Shown: positions 28,902 through 39,228 of the stretch, one piece after another
How the letters are laid out: each line of letters opens with the position of its first letter
How positions within the stretch are numbered: the first letter of the stretch is position 1
Source of the DNA: Serratia marcescens subsp. marcescens ATCC 13880
GTDB taxonomy: Bacteria; Pseudomonadota; Gammaproteobacteria; Enterobacterales; Enterobacteriaceae
Direction of reading: 5' to 3'
Length of the DNA: 64,000 nt
Assembly (NCBI RefSeq): GCF_017299535.1
Contig: NZ_CP071238.1
Coordinates: 4,464,001-4,528,000 of the forward strand
The notes under the pieces: model-generated
The model's database searches: none
Told to the model about the DNA's origin: nothing
The model's input: only the letters and a program-made list of their open reading frames with translations
Translations under genes and position numbers: made by a program

Positions 28902-29185
28902 GCCGCCGCCGCTACCTGGAATGGAAAAAAGAGAGGCTGATTCGCCAGATCCAGCAACAGCGTCTGGATCTGGCCGAACACAAGTCTTTGTGGCTGGAAA
29001 AGACCGAACGCATTGACCGCGGCTGGCAGACAGTGTTTGGCCTGCGCCGCTATCTGGTACTCGGTTCCAGCGTCATGGCGCTGTACGGCATCCGCCACCC
29101 CAGCAAGATGATCCGCTGGTCGCGTCGTGCTTTCGGCGCCTGGAGCGCTATTCGACTGTTTAAAAAGACGTTTTCCTCCAAGTAA
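28898..29185 (+). CDS. yqjK: YqjK-like protein
   Basis: The 95-residue basic protein has an N-terminal helix with the conserved IQQQRLDLAEHKSLWLE stretch and a short hydrophobic segment around YLVLGSSVMALYGIRHP. It corresponds to E. coli YqjK (99 residues) and overlaps yqjE by four bases. It probably works with YqjD and YqjE at the membrane; no biochemical function is known. Confidence 0.88.
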   Translation: MSRRRYLEWKKERLIRQIQQQRLDLAEHKSLWLEKTERIDRGWQTVFGLRRYLVLGSSVMALYGIRHPSKMIRWSRRAFGAWSAIRLFKKTFSSK

Positions 29186-29480
29186 GCCACTTAGCCTTTC
29201 CTTCAAACCTCCTGTTGCTCTGCCCGCATTTTCTTCCTTGATACAACGCGTCTAACCCCGGGGCCGGGCAACCTGCTGATCGGCGGTATTTTATTAGCAC
29301 GCTAAAGATTCAGATTTTTTGAAAAATTACGACAGTTTTACTTGCTAACAACCTGAGCACTTCCCGCTTAACATTCACTCCATCAATACGATACGGAGCG
29401 GACAGGGTCAGAGACCCGCTACGCCGCCCGTTGATATGACTACCGCCGAACAGGCACACAAAAACACTTTGGAGTAGATG
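29186..29480. promoter_or_regulatory. yqjF upstream region with possible YhaJ boxes
   Basis: These 295 non-coding bases include a perfect TTAGC-AC-GCTAA dyad at 29294-29305 and ACTTGCTAACAA at 29340-29351. The latter differs by one base from ACTGGCTAACAA at 31924-31935 between yhaJ and yhaK. In E. coli the LysR-type protein YhaJ activates yqjF, so these are candidate YhaJ sites. Confidence 0.5.
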
Positions 29481-29876
29481 ATGAAAAAATTAGAAGATGC
29501 AGGTTTGCTGGTTGCTCGTATCCTGATGCCAATCCTGTTTATCGTGGCAGGCTACGGCAAAATGGGTGACGCTTACGCCGGAACTCAACAGTACATGCAA
29601 TCGATGGGCGTGCCTGGCTTCTTGCTGCCGCTGACCATTCTGCTGGAGTTTGGCGGCGGTCTGGCGATCCTGTTCGGCTTCCTGACCCGCACCGTGGCGC
29701 TGTTCACTGCCGGTTTCACCATCCTGACCGCGCTGCTGTTCCACACTGATTTTGCGGAAGGCGTAAACCAGCTGATGTTCATGAAAAACCTGACCATCGC
29801 CGGCGGCTTCATCGTGTTGGCGGTCGCAGGCCCGGGCGGCTTCAGCATCGACCGTCTTCTGAACAAGAAATGGTAA
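29481..29876 (+). CDS. yqjF: DoxX-family inner-membrane protein YqjF
   Basis: The 131-residue DoxX-family protein has four hydrophobic spans and the motif LEFGGGLAILFGFLTR. It is nearly identical in layout to E. coli YqjF (130), whose promoter responds to dinitrotoluene breakdown products and other quinol-like compounds through YhaJ. The ATG at 29481 has GGAG six bases upstream and matches the E. coli start MKKLED; the ATG at 29478 would leave only three bases. A strong terminator-like hairpin separates it from yqjG. Confidence 0.92.
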   Translation: MKKLEDAGLLVARILMPILFIVAGYGKMGDAYAGTQQYMQSMGVPGFLLPLTILLEFGGGLAILFGFLTRTVALFTAGFTILTALLFHTDFAEGVNQLMFMKNLTIAGGFIVLAVAGPGGFSIDRLLNKKW

Positions 29877-29890
29877 TCTAAACTGTCATT

Positions 29891-29922
29891 CAGGGCCCGG
29901 CATGCCGGGCCCTGTCGTTTTT
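29891..29922 (+). terminator. terminator between yqjF and yqjG
   Basis: CAGGGCCCGGC and GCCGGGCCCTG form a near-perfect stem (29891-29914) followed by TCGTTTTT. Read-through into yqjG is still possible, since yqjG starts only 25 bases later. Confidence 0.8.
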
Positions 29923-29946
29923 CACTCGGACACCAAGGAGATTCCC

Positions 29947-30933
29947 ATGGGACAACTCGTCGATGGCGTTTGGCAAGACATCTGGTATGACACGAAATCT
30001 ACCGGCGGCCGTTTCAAACGTTCAACCGCTCAGTTTCGCAATTGGGTGACCGCCGACGGTCAGCCCGGCGAACACGGCGCGGGCGGCTTCCAGGCCGAAG
30101 CGGGCCGTTATCACCTGTACGTTTCTCTCGCCTGCCCCTGGGCGCACCGCACGCTGCTGATGCGCAAACTGAAAGGGCTGGAGCAGATCATTCCGGTCTC
30201 GGTGGTGCACCCGCTGATGCTGGAAAACGGCTGGACCTTCGGCCAGGATTTTCCTGAAACCACCGGCGATCCGCTGTATCACGCCGACTTCCTGTACCAG
30301 ATCTACCTGCGGGCAGACCCGCACTACAGCGGGCGCGTGACCGTGCCGGTGCTGTGGGATAAACAGCGGCAAACCATCGTCAGTAACGAATCCGCCGACA
30401 TCATCCGCATGTTCAACAGCGCGTTTGACGGCGTCGGCGCTCGGGCTGGGGACTACTACCCGACCGATCTGCGCGGCAAGATCGATGAGCTGAACGGCTG
30501 GATTTACGATCAAGTGAACAACGGCGTGTACAAGGCCGGTTTCGCCACCAGCCAGGAAGCCTATGACGAAGCGGTCAACGGGGTATTCAACGCGCTGGAG
30601 CGCCTTGAGCAGATCCTGGGGCAACATCGCTACCTGACCGGCGATCGGCTGACCGAAGCCGACCTGCGTCTGTGGACCACGCTGGTGCGTTTCGATCCGG
30701 TGTACGTCACCCACTTCAAGTGCGACAAACACCGCATCAGCGACTATCTGAACCTGTACGGCTTCCTGCGCGACATCTATCAGATGCCGGGCATCGCCGA
30801 GACGGTCAGCCTGCCGCACATTCGCAACCACTACTACCGCAGCCATGCCACCATCAACCCGCACGGCATCATTTCCATCGGGCCGGCGCAGGATCTGGAC
30901 GAGCCGCACGGCCGCGACCAGCGCTTCGGTTAA
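29947..30933 (+). CDS. yqjG: glutathionyl-hydroquinone reductase YqjG
   Basis: The 328-residue Xi-class glutathione transferase reduces glutathionyl-hydroquinones, releasing glutathione from quinone conjugates. The catalytic Cys lies in the SLACPWAHRTL motif (around residue 63), followed by a GST C-terminal helical domain. Length equals E. coli YqjG. The ATG at 29947 has AAGGAG nine bases upstream. Its place beside yqjF and yhaJ/yhaK fits a quinone-response neighbourhood. Confidence 0.95.
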   Translation: MGQLVDGVWQDIWYDTKSTGGRFKRSTAQFRNWVTADGQPGEHGAGGFQAEAGRYHLYVSLACPWAHRTLLMRKLKGLEQIIPVSVVHPLMLENGWTFGQDFPETTGDPLYHADFLYQIYLRADPHYSGRVTVPVLWDKQRQTIVSNESADIIRMFNSAFDGVGARAGDYYPTDLRGKIDELNGWIYDQVNNGVYKAGFATSQEAYDEAVNGVFNALERLEQILGQHRYLTGDRLTEADLRLWTTLVRFDPVYVTHFKCDKHRISDYLNLYGFLRDIYQMPGIAETVSLPHIRNHYYRSHATINPHGIISIGPAQDLDEPHGRDQRFG

Positions 30934-30936
30934 GGC

Positions 30937-30969
30937 GAAAAAAATCCCCTTGCCGCCCGGCAAGGGGAT
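30937..30969. terminator. bidirectional terminator between yqjG and yhaJ
   Basis: ATCCCCTTGCC (30944-30954) pairs with GGCAAGGGGAT (30959-30969) across a GCCC loop. A run of A on the left gives a T run for yhaJ on the minus strand. Confidence 0.85.
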
Positions 30970-30984
30970 GTCATCCCACCGACG

Positions 30985-31884
30985 TTAACGTTGCGCGAAC
31001 AGGCGCGGAATTTCGCGCAGGAACCAGGCCTTCGCCTCCCCCATGCTGTCGCGCCGCCAGGCCATGATGATGTCGGCTTCGCGGCTGTATTCCGGCCCCA
31101 CCACGCGCAGCCGGCCGGCTTCGATATCTTTCTCCACCATCGGATACGGCATGGTCGCCACCCCCAACCCGGCCAGCAGCGCCAGACGTTTGTCTTCAAT
31201 GGTGCTCACCGTCAGGCGCTGTTGCTTGTCCAGCAGCTGTACGGTCAACACCGGGCGCTCGCGAGCGGTATCCGCCACCGCGATGCCGCGGTATTTCACG
31301 CGGGTCACCTCGGACAACGGTTCCGGCTCCTGGTGGATAGGATGATCCGGCGCGGCGACATAAACGCTCATGACCTTGTACAGTTTGCGGGTGTTGATCT
31401 CCGACGACGCGCGAAAATGCATGTCCGGCGCGATCACAATGTCGGCGCGCCCCTGTTCCAGCCGCTCCCAGGCGCCCGCCAGCACTTCGGTGAAAATCGA
31501 CACCTGGGTATTGGCCTTCAGCGCCAGCTTGTCCACCAGCGGGAACAGCAGGCTCGGCGGCGACAGCGCTTCACTGACGATGGTCAGGTGGGTTTCCCAA
31601 CCGCGCGCCAGCGCCTCGGCGTCGGTGGTCAGCTTATCGGCCGCCTCCAGCAGCACCCGCCCGCGCTCCAGCAACATGCGCCCGACGTTGGTGAACTTGG
31701 TGCGGTGGCCCGAACGGTCGAACAGCACCACGTCCAATTCTTCTTCCAATTTTTGCATGGTGTAGCTGAGCGCCGACGGCACCCGGCCCAATTCGTCGGC
31801 GGCCGCGGCGAAACTGCCACGCCGGTCGATCGCATCCATCACTCTCAGCGCCTCAAGCGTGAGCGCCCGATCTCTGGCCATCAC
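30985..31884 (-). CDS. yhaJ: LysR-type regulator YhaJ
   Basis: The 299-residue LysR-family regulator has an N-terminal winged helix (about 8-66, with RRGSFAAAADELGRVPSALSY) and a C-terminal effector domain ending MAWRRDSMGEAKAWFLREIP. It is very close to E. coli YhaJ (298), which senses quinol-like aromatic breakdown products and activates yqjF. It is divergent from yhaK with about 100 bp between. Confidence 0.93.
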   Translation of the reverse strand: MMARDRALTLEALRVMDAIDRRGSFAAAADELGRVPSALSYTMQKLEEELDVVLFDRSGHRTKFTNVGRMLLERGRVLLEAADKLTTDAEALARGWETHLTIVSEALSPPSLLFPLVDKLALKANTQVSIFTEVLAGAWERLEQGRADIVIAPDMHFRASSEINTRKLYKVMSVYVAAPDHPIHQEPEPLSEVTRVKYRGIAVADTARERPVLTVQLLDKQQRLTVSTIEDKRLALLAGLGVATMPYPMVEKDIEAGRLRVVGPEYSREADIIMAWRRDSMGEAKAWFLREIPRLFAQR

Positions 31885-31923
31885 ATCCCTCTGTCAGGAA
31901 ATTTGAATATGCCGACCAGATTA

Positions 31924-31935
31924 ACTGGCTAACAA
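31924..31935. promoter_or_regulatory. possible YhaJ box between yhaJ and yhaK
   Basis: ACTGGCTAACAA lies in the 104-bp divergent region and is within a short TTA...TAA dyad. It matches a sequence upstream of yqjF (29340-29351) at 11 of 12 positions. LysR proteins commonly bind between themselves and a divergent target. Confidence 0.45.
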
Positions 31936-31988
31936 TCCGACGTCCAGATGCTTACCATTTGGATAATGAATTTAGAGAGCCGATTGCC

Positions 31989-32690
31989 ATGATTACATGC
32001 AGAACAGCACAACAATGCGGGCAAGCTGACTTTGGTTGGCTGCAGGCTCGCTACACCTTTTCCTTTGGTCACTACTTCGATCCCAAACTGATGGGCTACG
32101 CGTCGCTGCGGGTGTTGAATCAGGAGGTGCTGGCACCGGGCGCGTCGTTCCAGCCGCGCACCTATCCCAGCGTGGATATCCTGAACCTGATCCTGCAGGG
32201 CGAGGCGGAATACCGCGACAGCGACGGCAACACCGCGCGCGCCAAAGCCGGTGAAGCGCTGCTGTTGGCCACCCAGCCGGGCCTGAGTTACAGCGAACAG
32301 AACGTCAGCAGCGATACGCCGCTGACCCGCCTGCAGCTGTGGCTGGACGCCTGCCCGGAACGCAATAACGAGCGGGTGCAGCGCCTGGCGCTGCCGGCGG
32401 CAGGCAACCTGCTGCTGGCCTCGCCAGACGGCGCGCAGGGCAGCCTGCAGCTGCGCCAGCAGGTTTGGATCCACCATCTCGATCTGCAGCCGGGCGAAGA
32501 ACAAACGCTGACGATTAACGGGCCGCGCGCCTATTTGCAGTCGATTCACGGCACCATCGCCGCCACCGGCGAGCGCCACGAGGAACAGCGTCTGAGCTGC
32601 GGCGACGGCGCCTTCGTGCGTGAGGAGAATCGCCTGACGATCCGCGCCGAGACGCCGCTGCGCGCGCTGCTGATTGACCTGCCGGTGTAA
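31989..32690 (+). CDS. yhaK: pirin-like bicupin YhaK
   Basis: The 233-residue two-cupin protein of the pirin family is collinear with E. coli YhaK (233), a redox-sensitive cytosolic protein. The N-terminal cupin holds the possible metal-site strand around FGHYFDPKLMGYASLRVLN. The ATG at 31989 matches the E. coli start MITTRTARQCGQ; ten in-frame codons upstream have no homologous sequence. Pirin-type proteins can have quercetinase activity. It is divergent from yhaJ. Confidence 0.92.
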   Translation: MITCRTAQQCGQADFGWLQARYTFSFGHYFDPKLMGYASLRVLNQEVLAPGASFQPRTYPSVDILNLILQGEAEYRDSDGNTARAKAGEALLLATQPGLSYSEQNVSSDTPLTRLQLWLDACPERNNERVQRLALPAAGNLLLASPDGAQGSLQLRQQVWIHHLDLQPGEEQTLTINGPRAYLQSIHGTIAATGERHEEQRLSCGDGAFVREENRLTIRAETPLRALLIDLPV

Positions 32691-32705
32691 GCCGACCGAA
32701 AAACG

Positions 32706-32742
32706 AAAAACCCCGCGCAACTGGCGTTGCGCGGGGTTTTCT
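32706..32742. terminator. bidirectional terminator between yhaK and rnpB
   Basis: CCCCGCGCAAC (32711-32721) and GTTGCGCGGGG (32726-32736) form a perfect 11-bp stem. A run of A precedes it and TTTTCTTTT follows. It serves both yhaK and the leftward rnpB transcript. Confidence 0.92.
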
Positions 32743-32747
32743 TTTGT

Positions 32748-33125
<378 letters not shown>

Positions 33126-33166
33126 GGCGCGGATAGTAGCGTCGCGACGGCGGCAGGTCAACCGCT

Positions 33167-34030
33167 TTACGGCTGTTGTTGCTCCAGCGCGTGCTTATAC
33201 AGCGCATTTTTCTTCACGCCGTGGATTTCCGCCGCCAGCGCCGCCGCCTTTTTCAGCGGCAGCTCTTTTTGCAGCAGCGCCAGCGTGCGCAGCGCCTCGA
33301 GCGGCAGCGCATCCTCCTGCGCCTTGTGGCCTTCGACGATCAGCACCATCTCACCGCGGCGGCGCACTTCATCTTCCTGCACCCACGCCAGCAGCTCGCC
33401 CACCGGCGCGCCGTGGATGGATTCCCAGGTTTTGGTCAGCTCGCGCGCCAACACCACATAGCGCTGCGGGCCCCAGACGGTGACCATGTCCTGCAGGCTT
33501 TCCAGCAGGCGATGGGTGGATTCGTAGAAAATCAGCGTGCGCGGTTCCTCCGCCAGCGCCATCAGCGTATCCTTGCGTCCCTTGGTTTTCGCCGGCAGGA
33601 AGCCTTCGTAGCAGAAACGGTCGGAAGCGACGCCCGCGGCGCACAGCGCGGTGGTGGCGGCGCAGGCGCCCGGCAGCGGCACCACGCGAATGCCGGCCTC
33701 ACGGCAGCGGCGCACCAGGTGATAACCGGGATCGTTGATCAGCGGCGTGCCGGCGTCGGAAACCAGCGCAATGCTTTGGCCTTCCTGCAGTTTCGCCAGC
33801 AGTTGCTCGGCCTTTTGCTGTTCGTTGTGATCGTGCAGCGCGAACAGACGCGCGTTGATCGCGAAGTGTTGCAACAGCAATCCGGTATGGCGCGTATCTT
33901 CCGCCGCGATCAGATCAACGCTTTTCAGTACCTCTAACGCACGGTGGGTAATATCGCCCAGATTGCCGATGGGGGTGGGCACCACATACAGCGTTGATGC
34001 AGAAATGACTGATTGTTGGTGTTGATTCAT
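33167..34030 (-). CDS. rsmI: 16S rRNA (cytidine-1402-2'-O)-methyltransferase
   Basis: The 287-residue enzyme methylates the 2'-O of C1402 in 16S rRNA. It belongs to the tetrapyrrole-methylase-like fold. Family motifs are [19 protein letters not shown] at the N-terminus, [14 protein letters not shown] and [19 protein letters not shown]. Length matches E. coli RsmI (286). It is divergent from lpoA with only 62 bases between the start codons, the usual enterobacterial arrangement. Confidence 0.96.
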   Translation of the reverse strand: MNQHQQSVISASTLYVVPTPIGNLGDITHRALEVLKSVDLIAAEDTRHTGLLLQHFAINARLFALHDHNEQQKAEQLLAKLQEGQSIALVSDAGTPLINDPGYHLVRRCREAGIRVVPLPGACAATTALCAAGVASDRFCYEGFLPAKTKGRKDTLMALAEEPRTLIFYESTHRLLESLQDMVTVWGPQRYVVLARELTKTWESIHGAPVGELLAWVQEDEVRRRGEMVLIVEGHKAQEDALPLEALRTLALLQKELPLKKAAALAAEIHGVKKNALYKHALEQQQP

Positions 34031-34092
34031 TGTTTCATCCGGGTTGCCGATTTAATATTGAGCATCTTGAAAAAAACATCACTGGATACAGT

Positions 34093-36132
34093 ATGCTTTC
34101 CTCAACATTCGTTCGTACCAAAGCAGGGCGTTCCAAGCCTGTCCGACTGACCGCAGTCATCGCCGCCGCCCTTTTCCTGGCGGGCTGTCCAAGTCGGGCC
34201 CCGCAAACGCCGCCCGCCAATATACAGGACGAAGCGAGCGCCAGCTCCGATTACTACCTGCAGCAGTTGCAGCAAAGCAGCGATGATAACAAGGCTGACT
34301 GGCAATTACTTGCTATTCGCGCCTTGCTGCGTGAAGGAAAACTGCCGCAGGCCGGCGACCAGTTGAATCAACTGCCGAAAAACCTCAGCGGCGCACAGCA
34401 GACTGAACGCCAGTTGCTGACTGCCGAACTGCAGATCGCCAACAAGAGCTACGTCAGCGCCCGCAGCACGCTGGGCCACCTGGACAGCGGTGCGCTGTCG
34501 CCGAATCAGAAGGTGCGCTACTACCAGGCGCAGATCGCCGCCAACCAGGGCAAAGCGTCGCTGCCGCTGATCCGCGCCTATATTGCTCAGGAGCCGTTGC
34601 TGACCGGCAAGGCGCACCAAGACAACCTGGATCAAACCTGGCAGGCCCTGCTGCAACTGCCGCCGCAGGAGATGAACAGCCTGGTGATCAACGCCGATGA
34701 GAACGTGCTGCAAGGCTGGCTGGATCTGCTGCGCGTCTATCAGGACAACAAGCAGGATCCCGATCTGCTGAAGGCCGGCATCAAAGACTGGCAGAACCGT
34801 TATCCGAAGAACCCGGCGGCCAAAACGCTGCCGGCTCGCCTGAACCAGGTGCTGAACTTCACCCAGGCCTCCACCTCGAAAATCGCCCTGCTGCTGCCGT
34901 TGAACGGCCAGGCGAAAGTGTTCGCCGACGCCATCCAGCAAGGCTTCGAAGCGGCGAAAAACGGCGGCTCCATGCCGGCGCCGCAGCCTCAAGCCGCGCA
35001 ACCGGCCAGCACGCCGGCTCAAACGGCGCCGGCCGATCAGGCCACTACGGGTGACATCAACGCCAACGGCGCTGTCAGCCCTTCGGCGCAAGAGAGCCAG
35101 CCCGCCGTGACCGCCGCGCAACCCGCTGCGCCGTCCAGCGCGCCGATAACGCCGCCGCAGGCCGCCAACGCGCAGGTCAAAGTGTACGATACCACCAGCC
35201 AGCCGCTGGCCGCCTTGCTGAGCCAGGCGCAGCAGGATGGCGCCACTCTGGTGGTCGGGCCGCTGCTGAAAGAGAACGTCGATCAGTTGTCCGCCAGCAC
35301 CACCACGCTGAACGTGCTGGCGCTCAACCAACCGGAAACGCCGAAAGACAACCTGAACATCTGTTACTTCGCCCTGTCGCCGGAAGATGAAGCGCGCGAC
35401 GCCGCCCGCCACATCTGGGAACAGCAGAAGCGTCAACCGCTGCTGCTGGTGCCGCGCGGCGCCTTCGGCGATCGCGTCGCCAGGGCCTTTAACCAGGAAT
35501 GGCAGAAGCAAGGCGGGCAAACCGTGCTGCGTCAGGACATCGGCTCCGCCGGTGAACTGCGCCAGATGGTGAACAGCGGCGGCATCCGCATGACCGGCAC
35601 GCCGATGTCGAGCGCCCCGGCGCCGCAGAGCGTCACCATCGCCGGGCTGACCATTCCTGCGCCGCCGAGCGACGTGCCCGCCGCCACCGGCGGCAGCGTC
35701 GACGCGGTGTATATCGTCGCCACGCAGTCTCAGCTGACGCTGATCAAACCGATGATCGACATGGCCACCAGCTCGCGCGGCAAGCCGGCGATGTACGCCA
35801 GTTCGCGCAGCTACCAGGCAGGCGCCGGCCCGGACTTCCGTCTGGAAATGGAAGGCCTGCAGTTCAGCGACATCCCGCTGCTTGCCGGCTCAAACCCTCA
35901 GCTGTTGCAGCAGGCCAGCGCGCGTTTCCGCAACGACTACTCGCTGGTGCGCCTGTATGCAATGGGGATGGATGCCTGGACATTGGCCAACCACTTTGCT
36001 GAAATGCGCCAGCTGCCGGGCTTCCAGGTTTCCGGCACCACCGGCACGCTGAGCGCGTCGCCGAACTGCGTGATCAACCGTAAGCTGCCTTGGCTGCAAT
36101 ACCGTCAGGGCACGGTCGTTCCAGTCTCTTGA
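34093..36132 (+). CDS. lpoA: outer-membrane lipoprotein LpoA, activator of PBP1A
   Basis: The 679-residue lipoprotein is anchored in the outer membrane and stimulates the transpeptidase of PBP1A (MrcA). It has a lipobox, LFLAGC, near residue 36, then an N-terminal TPR-like helical domain and a C-terminal domain with a periplasmic-binding-protein fold starting [19 protein letters not shown]. That domain is interrupted by a low-complexity Ala/Pro/Gln/Thr insert at about residues 293-361 (34970-35175), as in E. coli. The ATG at 34093 puts the lipobox at a normal distance; upstream codons to 34030 are not homologous. Confidence 0.94.
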   Translation: MLSSTFVRTKAGRSKPVRLTAVIAAALFLAGCPSRAPQTPPANIQDEASASSDYYLQQLQQSSDDNKADWQLLAIRALLREGKLPQAGDQLNQLPKNLSGAQQTERQLLTAELQIANKSYVSARSTLGHLDSGALSPNQKVRYYQAQIAANQGKASLPLIRAYIAQEPLLTGKAHQDNLDQTWQALLQLPPQEMNSLVINADENVLQGWLDLLRVYQDNKQDPDLLKAGIKDWQNRYPKNPAAKTLPARLNQVLNFTQASTSKIALLLPLNGQAKVFADAIQQGFEAAKNGGSMPAPQPQAAQPASTPAQTAPADQATTGDINANGAVSPSAQESQPAVTAAQPAAPSSAPITPPQAANAQVKVYDTTSQPLAALLSQAQQDGATLVVGPLLKENVDQLSASTTTLNVLALNQPETPKDNLNICYFALSPEDEARDAARHIWEQQKRQPLLLVPRGAFGDRVARAFNQEWQKQGGQTVLRQDIGSAGELRQMVNSGGIRMTGTPMSSAPAPQSVTIAGLTIPAPPSDVPAATGGSVDAVYIVATQSQLTLIKPMIDMATSSRGKPAMYASSRSYQAGAGPDFRLEMEGLQFSDIPLLAGSNPQLLQQASARFRNDYSLVRLYAMGMDAWTLANHFAEMRQLPGFQVSGTTGTLSASPNCVINRKLPWLQYRQGTVVPVS

Positions 36133-36482
36133 ACCCACGCGCCTCAGGGGCGGGCTATGAGTTACTGGCCCGCCGTCACCTGGAACACGCCGGGCTCACC
36201 TTCTGCGCCGCCAATGTCGCGGTGCGCGGCGGTGAGCTCGACCTCATCATGCGCGACGGCACCACCTGGGTGTTCGTCGAAGTGCGCTACCGCCGCAACG
36301 ACGCCTTCGGCGGCGCGGCCGCCAGCGTCACCTTTCGCAAACAACAGCGGTTGCTGCACGCCGCCGCCGTCTGGCTGGCGGGGCGCGGAGCCAGTTTTGA
36401 CACATCATCTTGCCGTTTTGATGTTTTGGCCATTACCGGTAGCCAGTTAGAATGGATACCCAACGCCTTCAATGCGGATTAA
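36090..36482 (+). CDS. yraN: UPF0102 family protein YraN
   Basis: The 130-residue protein has an endonuclease-like fold with the conserved [20 protein letters not shown] core (Glu/Asp and VEVR resembling the Holliday-junction-resolvase active site) and RFDVLAITG later. It is homologous to E. coli YraN (131). The TTG at 36090 overlaps the end of lpoA by 43 bases. It is chosen because the N-terminus (MAAIPSGHG) resembles the E. coli one; a second TTG at 36129 overlapping the lpoA stop is an alternative. Function unknown. Confidence 0.88.
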   Translation: MAAIPSGHGRSSLLNPRASGAGYELLARRHLEHAGLTFCAANVAVRGGELDLIMRDGTTWVFVEVRYRRNDAFGGAAASVTFRKQQRLLHAAAVWLAGRGASFDTSSCRFDVLAITGSQLEWIPNAFNAD

Positions 36483-36533
36483 TCGGGGTTTTACGGCGCA
36501 GACCGGCCCTTTGACTTAGTGGATTAATACAAC

Positions 36534-37124
36534 GTGCTGGATAGAATTAAAGTCTGTTTCACCGAAAGCATCCAAACCCAGATCGCGGCGGCGGAAGCAC
36601 TGCCGGACGCCATTTCCCGCGCTGCGATGACGCTGGTTCAATCCTTACTCAACGGCAACAAAATCCTGTGCTGCGGCAACGGCACCTCGGCAGCCAACGC
36701 GCAGCACTTCGCCGCCAGCATGATCAACCGTTTTGAAACCGAGCGCCCCAGCCTGCCGGCCATCGCTCTCAACGCCGACAACGTGGTGCTGACGGCAATC
36801 AGCAACGATCGGCTGCACGACGAAGTGTACGCCAAGCAGGTGCGTGCGCTCGGGCACACCGGCGACGTGCTGCTGGCGATTTCCACCCGCGGCAACAGCC
36901 GTGATATTGTGAAAGCGGTCGAGGCGGCCGTTACGCGCGATATGACCATCGTCGCGCTCACCGGCTACGACGGCGGCGAGCTGGCCGGGCTGCTCGGCCA
37001 GCAGGATGTCGAAATCCGCATCCCGTCGCACCGCAGCTCGCGCATTCAGGAAATGCATATGCTGACCGTAAACTGCCTGTGCGACCTGATAGACAATACG
37101 TTATTCCCCCACCAGGACGATTAA
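36534..37124 (+). CDS. diaA: DnaA initiator-associating protein DiaA
   Basis: The 196-residue SIS-domain protein binds DnaA and promotes timely initiation at oriC. It is almost identical to E. coli DiaA, including [19 protein letters not shown] and [17 protein letters not shown]. The start is a GTG at 36534. It follows yraN and precedes dolP by nine bases, so lpoA-yraN-diaA-dolP is probably one transcript. Confidence 0.96.
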   Translation: MLDRIKVCFTESIQTQIAAAEALPDAISRAAMTLVQSLLNGNKILCCGNGTSAANAQHFAASMINRFETERPSLPAIALNADNVVLTAISNDRLHDEVYAKQVRALGHTGDVLLAISTRGNSRDIVKAVEAAVTRDMTIVALTGYDGGELAGLLGQQDVEIRIPSHRSSRIQEMHMLTVNCLCDLIDNTLFPHQDD

Positions 37125-37133
37125 GGAACTGAG

Positions 37134-37709
37134 ATGAAGCTAAAAGCCACATTTGCAGTGCTGTCCAGCGCCCTGCTGTTGCAAGGCTGTATCGCCGGTG
37201 TCGTCGTCGGCAGTGCGGCCGTCGCGACCAAAACCGCCACCGACCCGCGCAGCGTAGGAACCCAGGTGGATGACGGCACGCTGGAAGCCAGGGTCGAAAG
37301 CGCCCTGAGCAAAGACCAGCAGTTGAAGAAAGATGCCCGGGTGGTCGCCACCGCCTATCAGGGCAAGGTGCTGTTGACCGGCCAGTCGCCTAACGCCGAT
37401 CTCACCGCGCGCGCCAAGCAGATCGCCATGGGCGTGGAAGGCACCACCGAAGTGTATAACGAAATCCGTCAGGGCACGCCGGTCAGCCTGAGCACCGCGT
37501 CCTCCGACACCTGGATCACCACCAAGGTGCGTTCGCAGCTGTTGACCAGCGATACGGTGAAATCGTCCAACGTGAAGGTCACCACCGAAAACGGCGAAGT
37601 GTTCTTGCTGGGCCTGGTCACTCAGCAGGAAGGGCAGTCGGCGGCGCAGATCGCCAGCCAGGTCAGCGGCGTGAAGCACGTCACCACCGCCTTTACCTAC
37701 GTGAAATAA
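37134..37709 (+). CDS. dolP: BON-domain outer-membrane lipoprotein DolP
   Basis: The 191-residue lipoprotein (YraP) has a lipobox LLLQGC with Cys near residue 19 and two BON domains (about 45-113 and 120-190). DolP localises to the division septum and anionic phospholipids of the outer membrane and supports cell-envelope integrity and BAM function. It ends the lpoA operon and converges on mtgA. Confidence 0.95.
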   Translation: MKLKATFAVLSSALLLQGCIAGVVVGSAAVATKTATDPRSVGTQVDDGTLEARVESALSKDQQLKKDARVVATAYQGKVLLTGQSPNADLTARAKQIAMGVEGTTEVYNEIRQGTPVSLSTASSDTWITTKVRSQLLTSDTVKSSNVKVTTENGEVFLLGLVTQQEGQSAAQIASQVSGVKHVTTAFTYVK

Positions 37710-37716
37710 TCCGCCT

Positions 37717-37752
37717 GGCGGGAGCGGCGCCGTGCCGTTCCCGCCCGTTTAA
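37717..37752. terminator. terminator between dolP and mtgA
   Basis: GGCGGGAGCGGC can pair with GCCGTTCCCGCC with one G-U pair, followed by CGTTTAAT. It lies in the gap between the convergent genes. Confidence 0.65.
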
Positions 37753-38480
37753 TCCAGCTTGTTCTCGCGTAAAAACGCTTCCCCGCCCAGTTGCCGCATC
37801 TGCCGCATGATCCACTGTTGACGCTGCACCACATAGCCGGACGGCGCATCGGCCCTGAAGCGATGCGGATTCGGCAATACCGCCGCCAGCAGCGCCGCTT
37901 CGGCCGCGCTCAGACGTTTGGCCGGCTTATGGAAAAAGCGCTGTGAAGCCTCTTCCACGCCGAACACCCCATCGCCGAACTCGACGATGTTCAGGTACAC
38001 CGTCAGAATACGCCGCTTGGTCCACACCAATTCGATGCCCGACGTCAGCCCTGCCTCCAATCCTTTGCGCAGCCAGCTGCGGCCATCCCACAAAAACAGG
38101 TTCTTGGCGGTTTGCTGCGACAGCGTTGACGCGCCGCGAATGCGCGTCGGGCGCTTCTCGTTGTGGCTGAGCGCCTTTTCAATGGCCGCCACGTCGAAGC
38201 CCCAATGGTCTGGAAACTTCTGATCTTCCGCCGCCATCACCGCCAGCGCCATTTGCGGCGAGATGTCGTCCATCGACACCCAGTCCGAATGGGCGACATA
38301 GCCGAAGTCGCCGCTCAGCCAGGCGCTGACCTGCCGCTCCACCATCACGGCGGAAAACGGCACCGGCAGGAAGGCAAAGAGCACAATGCCCAACACCCAC
38401 AGGCCGATAATCGCGATGACGCCGCGCTTCAGCCAATACCACGGGCGCAGCCGCCGCCATCCGACGAGCGATTTTCTCAT
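37749..38480 (-). CDS. mtgA: monofunctional peptidoglycan glycosyltransferase
   Basis: The 243-residue inner-membrane protein has one N-terminal span (about 19-42) and a GT51 glycosyltransferase domain. Motifs are [15 protein letters not shown] (catalytic Glu), [17 protein letters not shown], and [25 protein letters not shown]. It polymerises lipid II into glycan strands and is linked to division. Its ATG overlaps the elbB stop (ATGA), so the two are co-translated. Confidence 0.96.
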   Translation of the reverse strand: MRKSLVGWRRLRPWYWLKRGVIAIIGLWVLGIVLFAFLPVPFSAVMVERQVSAWLSGDFGYVAHSDWVSMDDISPQMALAVMAAEDQKFPDHWGFDVAAIEKALSHNEKRPTRIRGASTLSQQTAKNLFLWDGRSWLRKGLEAGLTSGIELVWTKRRILTVYLNIVEFGDGVFGVEEASQRFFHKPAKRLSAAEAALLAAVLPNPHRFRADAPSGYVVQRQQWIMRQMRQLGGEAFLRENKLD

Positions 38481-39130
38481 TCAGCCAGTTCCAGCACCCG
38501 CGCCACCAGCTTATCGATGCCCAGGGCCGCCTGCGCGATAGACGGCGCCAGCATATAGGCCGGCGTGGTCACGATCTTATGTTCGCGATCCACCACGATG
38601 TCGTCCACCGGGCAAATCACCGGTTCGCCGCCCATGGCGTCAATCACTTCCCCCAGATCCGGATCGTTGCCAATGGTGAGCCGCGCTTGTTGATCCAGCA
38701 GTTTCGGCAACAGCACCGGCGCGATGCACATCAGGCCAATTGGTTTGTTGGACTTATGCATCTCGCGCGTCAGACGCGCCAAATCTTCATCGACCCAACA
38801 TTCCGCGCCGGCTTCGGCGAAATTGCTGAGGTTCTTGGCGGCGCCAAAGCCGCCGGGCACGATCAGCGCATCCAGCTGCGCGGCCTCTGCCAGCGCCAGC
38901 GGCTGCACCGCACCGCGGGCAATGCGCGCCGATTCAATCAGAACATTGCGCGACTCCGCCGTCTCCTCACCAGATAAGTGATTAATAACATGGCATTGTG
39001 GTTTATCAGGCGCAAAGCACACCGCCTGGGCGCCGGCACGATCCAACGCCAGCAGCGTCAGCACCGCTTCATGGATCTCCGTACCGTCATAAACGCCGCT
39101 GCCGCTGAGGACTACACCCACCTTTTTCAT
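38477..39130 (-). CDS. elbB: glyoxalase/isoprenoid-biosynthesis protein ElbB
   Basis: The 217-residue DJ-1/PfpI-superfamily protein has the nucleophile-elbow stretch [16 protein letters not shown] and the [13 protein letters not shown] loop. E. coli ElbB (217 residues) has weak glyoxalase activity and was linked to early isoprenoid synthesis. The ATG at 39130 has AGGAG upstream and gives the family length; an extension to 39181 has no ribosome binding site. The arcZ small RNA gene lies upstream, divergently transcribed. Confidence 0.94.
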   Translation of the reverse strand: MKKVGVVLSGSGVYDGTEIHEAVLTLLALDRAGAQAVCFAPDKPQCHVINHLSGEETAESRNVLIESARIARGAVQPLALAEAAQLDALIVPGGFGAAKNLSNFAEAGAECWVDEDLARLTREMHKSNKPIGLMCIAPVLLPKLLDQQARLTIGNDPDLGEVIDAMGGEPVICPVDDIVVDREHKIVTTPAYMLAPSIAQAALGIDKLVARVLELAE

Positions 39131-39228
39131 CACTCTTACTCCTGTCGCTGCTGTCAACTGGTTCGTGCTCGGAGTTGACAAACACTAATCTACATCACAC
39201 ATTTTAATGAATCTTCTAACAAGAGCGC

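Noticed and set aside
34970..35175. Low-complexity insert in lpoA as a strain-specific expansion
   Set aside because: E. coli LpoA has a similar Ala/Pro/Gln-rich disordered stretch at the same place, so this is a family feature.
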